Positions 53,551-60,871 of a stretch of DNA of 60,871 nt are shown piece by piece. The notes beneath the pieces were generated by a model. The model was not told where the DNA came from. It saw nothing but the letters and a program-made list of their open reading frames with translations, and made no database searches. The translations under genes were made by a program, and so were the position numbers. Position 1 is the first letter of the stretch; every line of letters begins with the position of its first letter. Source of the stretch: Halothermothrix sp. DTU029 (GTDB lineage: Bacteria > Bacillota > Halanaerobiia > Halanaerobiales > DTU029); contig LFRS01000051.1 in the NCBI GenBank assembly GCA_001512435.1, positions 356 through 61,226 on the forward strand, given 5' to 3'.

Positions 53551-54948
53551 ATGGCAGAATTCTATAATCTTGCAGAGGATAAGATGAAAGAGGAATGTGG
53601 TGTCCTGGGTATTTATTATCCAGATAAAGCCGAGGATATCTCTATACTGGCCTATCTGGGGCTCCTGGCTTTACAGCACAGAGGCCAGGAAAGTGCCGGT
53701 ATCTGTACTAATCAGGGAGGCAGTTTTAAAATCCATAAGGGCATGGGCCTGGTGGAGAATGTCTTTAATCAGGATAAGTTGGCAGAGTTGAAGGGAGAAA
53801 TGGCCATTGCCCATGTCCGCTATTCTACCAGTGGCTCAACTCTGGCGGCCAATACCCAACCCTTATTAATCAGCTGTATCAAGGGAGATCTGGCCCTGGC
53901 CCATAATGGAAACCTGATTAACGGCAAGGAATTAAGGCTAAGCCTGGAATCCCATGGTTCTATCTTTCATTCTACCCTGGATACAGAGGTTATTGCCCAT
54001 CTGGTGGCGCGTTCTTTTGAGGATAATATTATAGGTGCCTTACAGCAGAGCCTGTATCAATTAAAAGGTGCTTACAGCCTGGTGGCCTTGACAAAAGACA
54101 GCCTCCTGGCTTGCCGGGATCCTTATGGTTTCCGGCCCCTGGCCCTGGGAAAATTGGGTAATGGTTATGTAGTTGCTTCTGAGACCTGTGCTTTTGATCT
54201 AATTGGGGCGGAGTTTATCCGGGAAGTAGAGCCAGGTGAACTATTGATAATCAATAAAGAAGGTATCAAAAGCATTAAGTATGCCAGTGAAAGGCCGGGC
54301 CGGTTCTGTGTTTTTGAATTTATTTACTTTGCCCGCCCTGATAGTCATTTTCTCGGGCAGAATGTCCATCTGGTCAGAAAGGCCATGGGCAGGGAACTGG
54401 CTGCTGAGATGAATATCGAGGCTGACCTGGTAGTACCGATACCTGATTCCGGTAATGCAGCTGCCCTTGGCTTTGCTGAGGAATCGGGAATTGATTTTTC
54501 CATGGGTATAATGCGCAACAGGTATATAGGCAGGACCTTTATCCAGCCAATGCAGGAGATCCGGGATTTGAAAGTTAAGATTAAATTAAGTCCCGTAAAA
54601 GAGATTATAGAGGGGAAGAGGGTTATCCTGGTAGATGATTCCGTTGTCCGGGGGACTACCAGTAAACAGATTATCAGCAGTGTCAGGGATGCTGGCGCCA
54701 CAGAGGTACACCTGGCCATATCTTCACCACCAGTTAAAGAGCCCTGTTTCTATGGATTGGATACTTCCAAACGTAAAGACCTGATTGCCAGAGAGATGGG
54801 TCCGGAAGAGATAGCCAGATATATTGGGGCTGATTCTTTAACCTATCTTAGCCATGAAGGCCTTTTGAAATCTATTAATACAGAAAAAACAGGCCTTTGT
54901 ACAGCCTGTTTTACCGGAGAATATCCTATAGAAGTAAAGAATAATTAA
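53551..54948 (+). CDS. purF: Amidophosphoribosyltransferase
   Basis: A 465-residue enzyme for the committed step, PRPP plus glutamine to phosphoribosylamine. A 15-residue propeptide precedes the nucleophile C16 (KEECGVLGIY). The PRPP loop is VILVDDSVVRGTTS. Four cysteines for an oxygen-sensitive [4Fe-4S] cluster are present (RFCVFE, EPCFYG, LCTACF), so it is the Bacillus type. A TATAAT at 53521 could serve an internal promoter but has no good -35. Confidence 0.96.
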   Translation: MAEFYNLAEDKMKEECGVLGIYYPDKAEDISILAYLGLLALQHRGQESAGICTNQGGSFKIHKGMGLVENVFNQDKLAELKGEMAIAHVRYSTSGSTLAANTQPLLISCIKGDLALAHNGNLINGKELRLSLESHGSIFHSTLDTEVIAHLVARSFEDNIIGALQQSLYQLKGAYSLVALTKDSLLACRDPYGFRPLALGKLGNGYVVASETCAFDLIGAEFIREVEPGELLIINKEGIKSIKYASERPGRFCVFEFIYFARPDSHFLGQNVHLVRKAMGRELAAEMNIEADLVVPIPDSGNAAALGFAEESGIDFSMGIMRNRYIGRTFIQPMQEIRDLKVKIKLSPVKEIIEGKRVILVDDSVVRGTTSKQIISSVRDAGATEVHLAISSPPVKEPCFYGLDTSKRKDLIAREMGPEEIARYIGADSLTYLSHEGLLKSINTEKTGLCTACFTGEYPIEVKNN

Positions 54949-54961
54949 GGGGGGAAGGGGT

Positions 54962-55990
54962 ATGGGCTTAAATTATAGTGATGCCGGGGTAAATATAGAT
55001 GCCGGAAATCAATTTGTAAAAAAGATTAAAAAGGATGTAGAGGAAACCTTTAGTCCGGCAGTTTTAACGGGAATTGGTGGCTTTGGTGCCTTATATGCAC
55101 CAGACCTGGCTGCTTATAAGGAGCCGGTTTTTGTTTCCGGTACTGATGGTGTCGGGACAAAACTGAAGATTGCCTTTCAGATGGATAAACATGATACTAT
55201 AGGTATAGACCTGGTTGCCATGTGTGTTAATGATATCCTGACAGCCGGGGCCAGGCCGCTCTTTTTCCTGGATTACCTGGCTACTGAGAAACTGGATGTA
55301 GAAAAGGCTTCAGCTATTGTTTCCGGAATTGCCAGGGCCTGTAAGGAAGCTGGCTGCTCTCTGATTGGAGGCGAGACTGCAGAAATGCCTGGTTTATACC
55401 AGTCTGGGGAGTATGATCTGGCTGGTTTTGCCGTAGGTATTGTGGACAGGGAGAAGATGATTACCGGGGAAAGGATAAAAGCCGGGGATAAGATAATTGG
55501 CCTGGCATCCAGCGGCTTCCATAGCAATGGCTATTCCCTGGTCCGGAAGGTATTCCTGGAAAAGGCAGGCCTGAAGTTGGATGAGCCTCTGGGAGAAGGA
55601 GGAGAATCCCTTGGTGAAATTCTTTTACGGCCTACCAGGATTTATGTCCAGACAATTTTAAAACTGATTGAGGATTTTGATATTAAGGGTCTGGCCCATA
55701 TTACCGGGGGAGGGCTCCTGGAGAATGTTCCCCGGATTTTTGCGAAAGGTTTGACTGCCAGGATAGAAAAGGATAGCTGGCCGGTAGATAAGGTGTTCAG
55801 GGAATTGCAGAACCTGGGCGGGATAGCAGACCAGGAGATGTACCGGACTTTTAATATGGGTATTGGAATGGTAGTAATCGTGAAGGAAGAAGAGGCTGCA
55901 GACTTCCTGGAAGCAGCCCGCGGACTGGGAGAAGAGGCTTATCTTATTGGAGAGATAAGCCAGGGAGATGCAGGGATTATTATCGAGTAG
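54962..55990 (+). CDS. purM: AIR synthetase (FGAM cyclo-ligase)
   Basis: A 342-residue PurM with LNYSDAGVNIDAGN start, GTDGVGTKLKIA (metal/ATP region, about 60-71), GGETAEMPGLY (about 138-148) and LAHITGGGLLENVPR. It follows purF by 13 bases. Its substrate FGAM needs PurS/Q/L, whose genes are not in this window. Confidence 0.96.
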   Translation: MGLNYSDAGVNIDAGNQFVKKIKKDVEETFSPAVLTGIGGFGALYAPDLAAYKEPVFVSGTDGVGTKLKIAFQMDKHDTIGIDLVAMCVNDILTAGARPLFFLDYLATEKLDVEKASAIVSGIARACKEAGCSLIGGETAEMPGLYQSGEYDLAGFAVGIVDREKMITGERIKAGDKIIGLASSGFHSNGYSLVRKVFLEKAGLKLDEPLGEGGESLGEILLRPTRIYVQTILKLIEDFDIKGLAHITGGGLLENVPRIFAKGLTARIEKDSWPVDKVFRELQNLGGIADQEMYRTFNMGIGMVVIVKEEEAADFLEAARGLGEEAYLIGEISQGDAGIIIE

Positions 55991-56051
55991 TTATTGCATT
56001 GATTTGCTGGCTGGGGAAGATTACTTATCTACAGATAGAGGTGTTGGAAGG

Positions 56052-56654
56052 ATGTTAAAAATTGGAGTACTGGTCTCCGGTAATGGGAGTAATCTCCAGG
56101 CTATTATTGATAAAATAGAAGCCGGAGAAATCCAGGCTGAGATAAGTATTGTTATCAGTGACCGGGAAGAGGCCTTTGCTTTAAAGAGGGCTGCCAGACA
56201 CGGGATAGAAAACAGGTACATAGAGCCGGGAAGTTTTAATAGCAAAAGAGAATATGAGGAAAAATTGGTACAGCTTTTCAGGGAAAAAGAAGTAGACCTG
56301 GTGGTTATGGCAGGCTTTATGCGGATTCTTGGCCCATATTTTATAGGAGAGTACAGGCAGCGGATTATGAATATCCACCCTTCCCTCCTTCCTGCTTTTC
56401 CTGGTTTACGGCCACAGCTGCAGGCCCTGGAACATGGGGTAAAGGTAAGTGGTTGTACAGTGCACTTTGCCGATGAAGGCATGGATACAGGACCAATTAT
56501 TCTACAGGGAGTGGTCCCTGTACTGGATGATGATACAGAAGAAAGTCTAAGTGGCCGGATTTTAGAGAAAGAACATGAGCTCTATCCAGAGGCTATTAGA
56601 CTCTATAGTGAAGGCAGGTTAAAGATTGAAGGCAGGAAGGTCAGGATTTTATAA
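56052..56654 (+). CDS. purN: Phosphoribosylglycinamide formyltransferase
   Basis: A 200-residue folate-dependent formyltransferase. Catalytic residues are in MNIHPSLLPAFPG (N, H) and DEGMDTGPII (D). Start ATG 56052 follows GAGGTG by eight bases; the reading frame extends upstream to 55968 inside purM but without family sequence. Confidence 0.95.
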   Translation: MLKIGVLVSGNGSNLQAIIDKIEAGEIQAEISIVISDREEAFALKRAARHGIENRYIEPGSFNSKREYEEKLVQLFREKEVDLVVMAGFMRILGPYFIGEYRQRIMNIHPSLLPAFPGLRPQLQALEHGVKVSGCTVHFADEGMDTGPIILQGVVPVLDDDTEESLSGRILEKEHELYPEAIRLYSEGRLKIEGRKVRIL

Positions 56655-56751
56655 AGAGCAGGATATTATAGATTTCTTACTTTACTATACTCTTTGCGGA
56701 GAGGAATAATATTTTGGTGTAAATGTTTAATTGAGAAAGGAGAGAGAAACA

Positions 56752-58326
56752 ATGGCCAGGATAAAAAGGGCCTTGCTCAGTGTTTCCAATAAAGAAGGAA
56801 TTGTTGATTTTGCCCGGGAGCTGGAAAACCTGGGTATTGAGATAATTTCAACAGGGGGTACCTATAGATTATTGGCAGAGGCTGGAGTAAGGGTTATTCC
56901 CATAAATGAGGTGACCGGTTTTCCGGAGATGATGGATGGACGGGTCAAGACACTGCATCCCAGGATCCATGCCGGTATACTGGCTCTAAGGGATAAGGGA
57001 GAACATCTGGCAGAGTTGAGAGAACAGGGTATAGAAACTATTGATCTGGTGGTCTGTAATCTCTATCCCTTTGCTGAGACCATTGCCAGAGAAGGTGTGA
57101 CCCTGGCAGAAGCCGTTGAGAATATAGATATTGGCGGCCCTACCATGATCCGGGCTGCTGCCAAAAACTTTAAGGATGTTGCAGTAGTTGTAAGCCCGGC
57201 TGATTATGCTGATATTATCAAAGAATTAAAGGATAATGACTCAACCCTCAGTGAGGAGTTAACTCTGAAACTGGCTTATAAGGCTTTCCGGCATACAGCA
57301 GAATATGATTACTTGATCCAGGATTATTTGAATAAACTTGTCCATAAGACAGAGGAAGGAGACTTCCCTGAAATATTACTGGATAAATACCAGAAAAAAT
57401 TTGACCTCCGCTATGGAGAGAATCCACACCAGAAAGCAGTATTCTATCAGGAACTGGAGGAAAGTGAACCCTCTGTCACAAGTGCCAGACAGCTTTATGG
57501 GAAAGAGCTGTCCTTTAACAATATAAATGACAGTAATGGTGCCCTGGAATTGGTGAAGGAATTTACCGATATTCCAGCAGTAGCTATAATAAAACATGCC
57601 AATCCCTGTGGTATGGCAACAGGAAGCAGCCTGCTGGAGGCATACAGGAAAGCCTATGAGGGGGATCCCCTCTCTGCCTATGGAGGTATCATTGCTTTAA
57701 ATGAACCGGTTACAGAAGAAGTAGCCAGAGAGATTGCCGGAGAAAACAGGTTTTTTGAAGTCATTATTGCTCCAGCTTATTCGGAAGAAGCCCTGGAGAT
57801 TCTGAAAAACCGCTGGAAAAATATCAGAATCCTGGAAACAGGAGCTTTGTTTATAAACCGGGATAAGCCAGGTTATGATATGAAAAAGGTAGTTGGAGGT
57901 TTACTGGTCCAGGAGAGAGACTTATATGTCTTAAAGAAGGAGGATCTGCAGACTGTTACCAGGGTTAAGCCAACAGAAGAACAGCTGAAGGACCTGCTTT
58001 TTGCCTGGAAGGTGGTAAAACATGTTAAATCCAATGCTATTGTTATGGCTAAAGATGGCATGATAACCGGTGTTGGAGCAGGACAGATGAGCCGGGTGGA
58101 TTCCATGATTATTGCCGGTGAAAAGTCTGCCGGCAGACAGGAAGGCGGGGTAGTGGCCTCAGATGCCTTTTTCCCCTTCCCTGATGCAATAGAAGAGGCG
58201 GCCAGGAAGGGTATTAAAGCCATTATCCAACCTGGTGGTTCTATCAGGGATGCTGAAGTAATAGAGATGGCAGATAAGTATGGGATAGCCATGGTCTTTA
58301 CAGGAGTAAGACACTTTAAACACTAG
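56752..58326 (+). CDS. purH: Bifunctional AICAR transformylase / IMP cyclohydrolase
   Basis: A 524-residue enzyme for the last two steps to IMP. The N-terminal cyclohydrolase domain has STGGTYRLL and MMDGRVKTLHPRIHAG; the C-terminal transformylase has KHANPCGMA with the catalytic Lys-His pair. ATG 56752 follows AAAGGAGAG. Last gene of the operon, followed by a strong terminator. Confidence 0.97.
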   Translation: MARIKRALLSVSNKEGIVDFARELENLGIEIISTGGTYRLLAEAGVRVIPINEVTGFPEMMDGRVKTLHPRIHAGILALRDKGEHLAELREQGIETIDLVVCNLYPFAETIAREGVTLAEAVENIDIGGPTMIRAAAKNFKDVAVVVSPADYADIIKELKDNDSTLSEELTLKLAYKAFRHTAEYDYLIQDYLNKLVHKTEEGDFPEILLDKYQKKFDLRYGENPHQKAVFYQELEESEPSVTSARQLYGKELSFNNINDSNGALELVKEFTDIPAVAIIKHANPCGMATGSSLLEAYRKAYEGDPLSAYGGIIALNEPVTEEVAREIAGENRFFEVIIAPAYSEEALEILKNRWKNIRILETGALFINRDKPGYDMKKVVGGLLVQERDLYVLKKEDLQTVTRVKPTEEQLKDLLFAWKVVKHVKSNAIVMAKDGMITGVGAGQMSRVDSMIIAGEKSAGRQEGGVVASDAFFPFPDAIEEAARKGIKAIIQPGGSIRDAEVIEMADKYGIAMVFTGVRHFKH

Positions 58327-58351
58327 TTTTTTAACATAAAGATTTATAAAT

Positions 58352-58394
58352 CCCCCAGTATATTCTTGTAATATATACTGGGGGCTTTTCTTTT
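58352..58394 (+). terminator. Terminator after purH
   Basis: Perfect 12-bp stem CCCCCAGTATAT (58352-58363)/ATATACTGGGGG (58373-58384), nine-base loop, then CTTTTCTTTT. Confidence 0.92.
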
Positions 58395-58507
58395 GCAAAA
58401 AAAGAAAAACACAAGAAAAAAAGGATAATATGGAAAAATCAAGAATAATATAACAGGTAAAAAATAAGAAAATATGTCAGATAAGCAAAAAAGCAGGGTT
58501 GATCTTG

Positions 58508-58858
58508 ATGAATAAGAGAGAATTAGGTAAATATGGTGAGGAAAAGGCTATAGAATACTTAGAAAAAAAGGGTTACGAAATCATTGCCAGGAATTACAGG
58601 ACTGGCCGGGGTGAAATTGATATAATTGCCAGGGATCAGCAATATATTGTTTTTATTGAGGTTAAATTGCGAAAAAGTCTGGCCTATGGTTATCCCCAGA
58701 CAGCGGTAGACTATAGGAAACAGGAGAAGATCAGGCAGCTTGCCCAGTACTTTTTATTGAAAAATGGCCTTAATACTGAATTAATAAGATTTGATGTGAT
58801 AAGTATACTTGTAGAATCCGGAAAAAGCAAATTAGAGCATTTTATTAATGCCTTTTAA
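58508..58858 (+). CDS. YraN family putative endonuclease (UPF0102)
   Basis: A 116-residue protein with a restriction-endonuclease-like core: GEIDIIARD and FIEVKLRKS supply the acidic and lysine residues (E, D ... E-x-K). UPF0102 proteins usually sit between rnhB and yifB, as here apart from the 14-kb block inserted before it. ATG 58508 has only a weak AGGG site; TTG 58499 and 58505 are alternatives. Confidence 0.85.
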   Translation: MNKRELGKYGEEKAIEYLEKKGYEIIARNYRTGRGEIDIIARDQQYIVFIEVKLRKSLAYGYPQTAVDYRKQEKIRQLAQYFLLKNGLNTELIRFDVISILVESGKSKLEHFINAF

Positions 58859-58865
58859 GGGTAGA

Positions 58866-58902
58866 AAAAAATTAAGGCAGGCCCCGGCTGAGAGGCCTAC
58901 CT
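58866..58902 (-). terminator. Terminator of the minus-strand membrane gene
   Basis: Nine-pair stem between 58894-58902 and 58875-58883 (one G-U), followed on the minus strand by TAATTTTTTT. On the plus strand it may also end yraN transcripts. Confidence 0.75.
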
Positions 58903-58909
58903 TTATATA

Positions 58910-59287
58910 TTAAGCCTGATAATTTACATCATGAATATCAATATCAAAACGTCTGGCTGCTGAAATAGCAAAACATATTGCAGCAAGAATTAATGCTATA
59001 ACTGCAAGTACTAGTATAATTATTCCTATTACTAAGCTAATTAAAATTCCTATAATACCCACAACTACCAGGAACAACGTAACTAGTACCAATAGTATAC
59101 AGCAAACTATTCTGGGAACAAATCTGCTGCAGCAGAGAACCAATAATAAAACCCCGGCAACAATCAGGCCGACATTAATAAATGTTGGGAAACCAATTGT
59201 TATCAGGTAAGCACCAAGACCAATCAGTACTACTGCAAAAATTGCAACTGCAATACAAAAAGGACTAAGAAATCTTTTTCCTTGCAA
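58910..59287 (-). CDS. Small integral membrane protein
   Basis: A 125-residue protein with four hydrophobic segments (roughly residues 10-30, 35-55, 60-80 and 85-110) and a short polar tail, including a C-C pair in each of two helices (LCCS and VCCI). I start it at TTG 59287 because AAGGAGGTG lies six bases upstream; a GTG start at 59296 falls inside that site. Family not recognised. It is one of two minus-strand genes and has its own terminator. Confidence 0.75.
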   Translation of the reverse strand: MQGKRFLSPFCIAVAIFAVVLIGLGAYLITIGFPTFINVGLIVAGVLLLVLCCSRFVPRIVCCILLVLVTLFLVVVGIIGILISLVIGIIILVLAVIALILAAICFAISAARRFDIDIHDVNYQA

Positions 59288-59450
59288 ACTATTCACCTCC
59301 TTACAATAGATTTGGGGTCAAATAGTTTAACTGATATAGTGACTCATCTTTTTAATACAGTATATTATCAAATCAAATTTATGTTACAAAATCTCTTAAA
59401 ATAGGAGAATCAATAGATTTTTATCGTTTAATAGAATAAGGGGGAGTTAG

Positions 59451-60871
59451 ATGTTATCAAGGGTAAAGAGTGCTACTATCTATGGTATAGATGGGATCAT
59501 TATTGAGGTAGAAGTAGATCTATCCCGGGGTCTGCCCTCCTTTGATATAGTTGGTTTACCTGATACAGCAGTAAGGGAATCCAGGGAAAGGGTCAGGGCA
59601 GCAATTCTGAATTCTGGTTATGAATTTCCCATTCAGCGGATTACCATTAATCTTGCTCCTGGAGATATTAAGAAAATAGGGTCTCATTTTGACCTGGCTA
59701 TTGCTATAGGAATTCTGGATGCCTCAGGCCAGTTGCCTGCTGGAGTGGGGAATTATCTCTATGTAGGGGAATTGTCCCTGACAGGGAGTCTAAGGGGGAT
59801 TAAGGGTGTCCTGCCTATGGCCCTGGAAGCCAGGAAGCAGGGTTTACAGGGCATTATTCTGCCAGAAGAAAACTATCAGGAAGCACTCTATGTGGAGGGC
59901 CTGGAGGTAGTTCCGGTAAGGAGATTACAGGATCTAATTAGTTTTTATAGTGGTGGTAAATTAGACTTAAGCCGAGAAAATGAGGTGTTTTCAAATAAGA
60001 AGAGGGAGGAGAATTATGCACTGGATTTTGCTGATGTAAAGGGCCAGGAAGAGGCCAAAAGGGCCATGAAAATAGCTGCTGCCGGCAAACATAACCTGAT
60101 TATGATCGGCCCTCCTGGAGCAGGCAAGACCATGTTGGCCAGGAGACTGCGGACTATATTACCGCCCTTAACAGAAGAAGAGGCCCTGGAGTTAAGCAGG
60201 ATTTATAGCATAATGGGCTTATTACCACCAGGACAGGCCTTGCTAAAGGAAAGACCTTTCCGGGCTCCTCATCACAGTATTTCTACCTCTGGCCTGATCG
60301 GTGGAGGGCGGATACCGGAGCCAGGTGAAATAAGCCTGGCCCATCATGGTACCCTTTTTCTCGATGAATTGCCGGAATTTCAGAGAAATGTCCTGGAGAT
60401 GCTCCGCCAGCCCATGGAAGAAGGGATTGTCAATATAGTAAGAGCAAGCATGAGTGTTACCTTTCCAGCTGACTTCATGCTGATCGCAGCCATGAACCCC
60501 TGCCCCTGTGGCTATTATGGGGATGACCGCCATGAATGTACCTGTACCGGGCCTCAGATAAATAAATATCGGGCCAAGGTCTCTGGGCCTCTCCTGGACC
60601 GGATCGATATTCACATTGAGGTACCAGCCCTGACCATAGATGAACTGACGGGAAAAGCCAGGAGTGGAGAAAGTTCAGCAGATATGCGAAAAGAGGTTGT
60701 AGCAGCACAGGAGATACAACTGGACCGTTATAAAAATGAGAAGTTTAATTATAACTCTGACTTAAGTGGCAAAGCCCTGGAAAAATACTGTCCGGTAGAT
60801 GATAATGGCTTATTCCTGTTAAAGAATGCCATAGAACGGCTAGGTTTAAGTGCCCGGGCTTATGACAGGAT
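59451..60871 (+). CDS. YifB/ComM family Mg-chelatase-like AAA+ ATPase (partial)
   Basis: The first 473 codons of a protein usually near 510 residues; the 3' end lies outside. N-terminal domain opens MLSRVKSATIYGIDG, then Walker A GPPGAGKT, RAPHHSIS, Walker B LFLDELPEF and the cysteine motif NPCPCGYYGD with CTC. In competent bacteria ComM is a branch-migration helicase for integrating incoming DNA. GGGGGAG precedes ATG 59451. dprA and topA often follow this gene. Confidence 0.93.
   Translation, partial: MLSRVKSATIYGIDGIIIEVEVDLSRGLPSFDIVGLPDTAVRESRERVRAAILNSGYEFPIQRITINLAPGDIKKIGSHFDLAIAIGILDASGQLPAGVGNYLYVGELSLTGSLRGIKGVLPMALEARKQGLQGIILPEENYQEALYVEGLEVVPVRRLQDLISFYSGGKLDLSRENEVFSNKKREENYALDFADVKGQEEAKRAMKIAAAGKHNLIMIGPPGAGKTMLARRLRTILPPLTEEEALELSRIYSIMGLLPPGQALLKERPFRAPHHSISTSGLIGGGRIPEPGEISLAHHGTLFLDELPEFQRNVLEMLRQPMEEGIVNIVRASMSVTFPADFMLIAAMNPCPCGYYGDDRHECTCTGPQINKYRAKVSGPLLDRIDIHIEVPALTIDELTGKARSGESSADMRKEVVAAQEIQLDRYKNEKFNYNSDLSGKALEKYCPVDDNGLFLLKNAIERLGLSARAYDR

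Overview
The window is chromosomal DNA of a spore-forming, anaerobic Bacillota (Clostridia/Halanaerobiales type). The evidence is the set of sporulation genes (spoIIM, spoIIAA-AB-sigF, spoVAC-D-E-F, ytfJ, two DacB/DacF-type carboxypeptidases), a 2-oxoacid:ferredoxin oxidoreductase, acyl-CoA dehydratase activase genes, many TTG/GTG starts behind strong GGAGG-type ribosome binding sites, and fairly AT-rich intergenic DNA. I cannot name a species. Almost every gene is on the plus strand; two small genes (7910-8329 and 58910-59287) are on the minus strand. I see no rRNA, tRNA, CRISPR, prophage or transposase.

Layout: (1) 1-4933, end of a 2-oxoacid:ferredoxin oxidoreductase operon, then an M20 peptidase, DUF3866, an endonuclease Q-type PHP protein and an overlapping ComB-like gene. 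(2) 5022-9791, spoIIM, an aldo/keto reductase, an M29 aminopeptidase, a minus-strand ACT-like gene with no normal start, and pfkA. (3) 9937-19375, nucleoside salvage (deoB, pdp) followed by dacF, the spoIIA operon behind a good sigma-H promoter, and the spoVA operon headed by a 40-residue membrane ORF. (4) 19505-24857, a three-gene split acyl-CoA dehydratase activase set, an SGNH esterase and a CCA-adding enzyme with an insertion. (5) 24881-33779, M50 protease, scpA-scpB, ytfI-like, ytfJ, dacB, rluB, smc: chromosome condensation plus sporulation. (6) 33853-43860, the conserved SRP/translation cluster ftsY ... ylxM-ffh-rpsP-khpA-rimM-trmD-SPOUT-rplS-rbgA-rnhB, with murI and citrate synthase inserted after ftsY. 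(7) 43896-49096, preQ1 riboswitch-queT, a GH43 beta-xylosidase and a TldD/PmbA pair. (8) 49141-58394, a purine operon purD-E-B-C-F-M-N-H controlled by a tandem guanine plus PRPP riboswitch with a terminator. (9) 58508-60871, yraN, a minus-strand membrane protein and a truncated yifB/comM.

The most striking non-coding structures are the guanine-PRPP riboswitch tandem at 49199-49427, a preQ1-I riboswitch at 43896-43934, a decayed 29-bp tandem array that starts inside the 3' end of spoVAE (17636-17837), and a 51-bp duplicated promoter unit in front of ylxM-ffh (37228-37340). Gene starts were re-chosen from ribosome binding sites where the longest reading frame was implausible.
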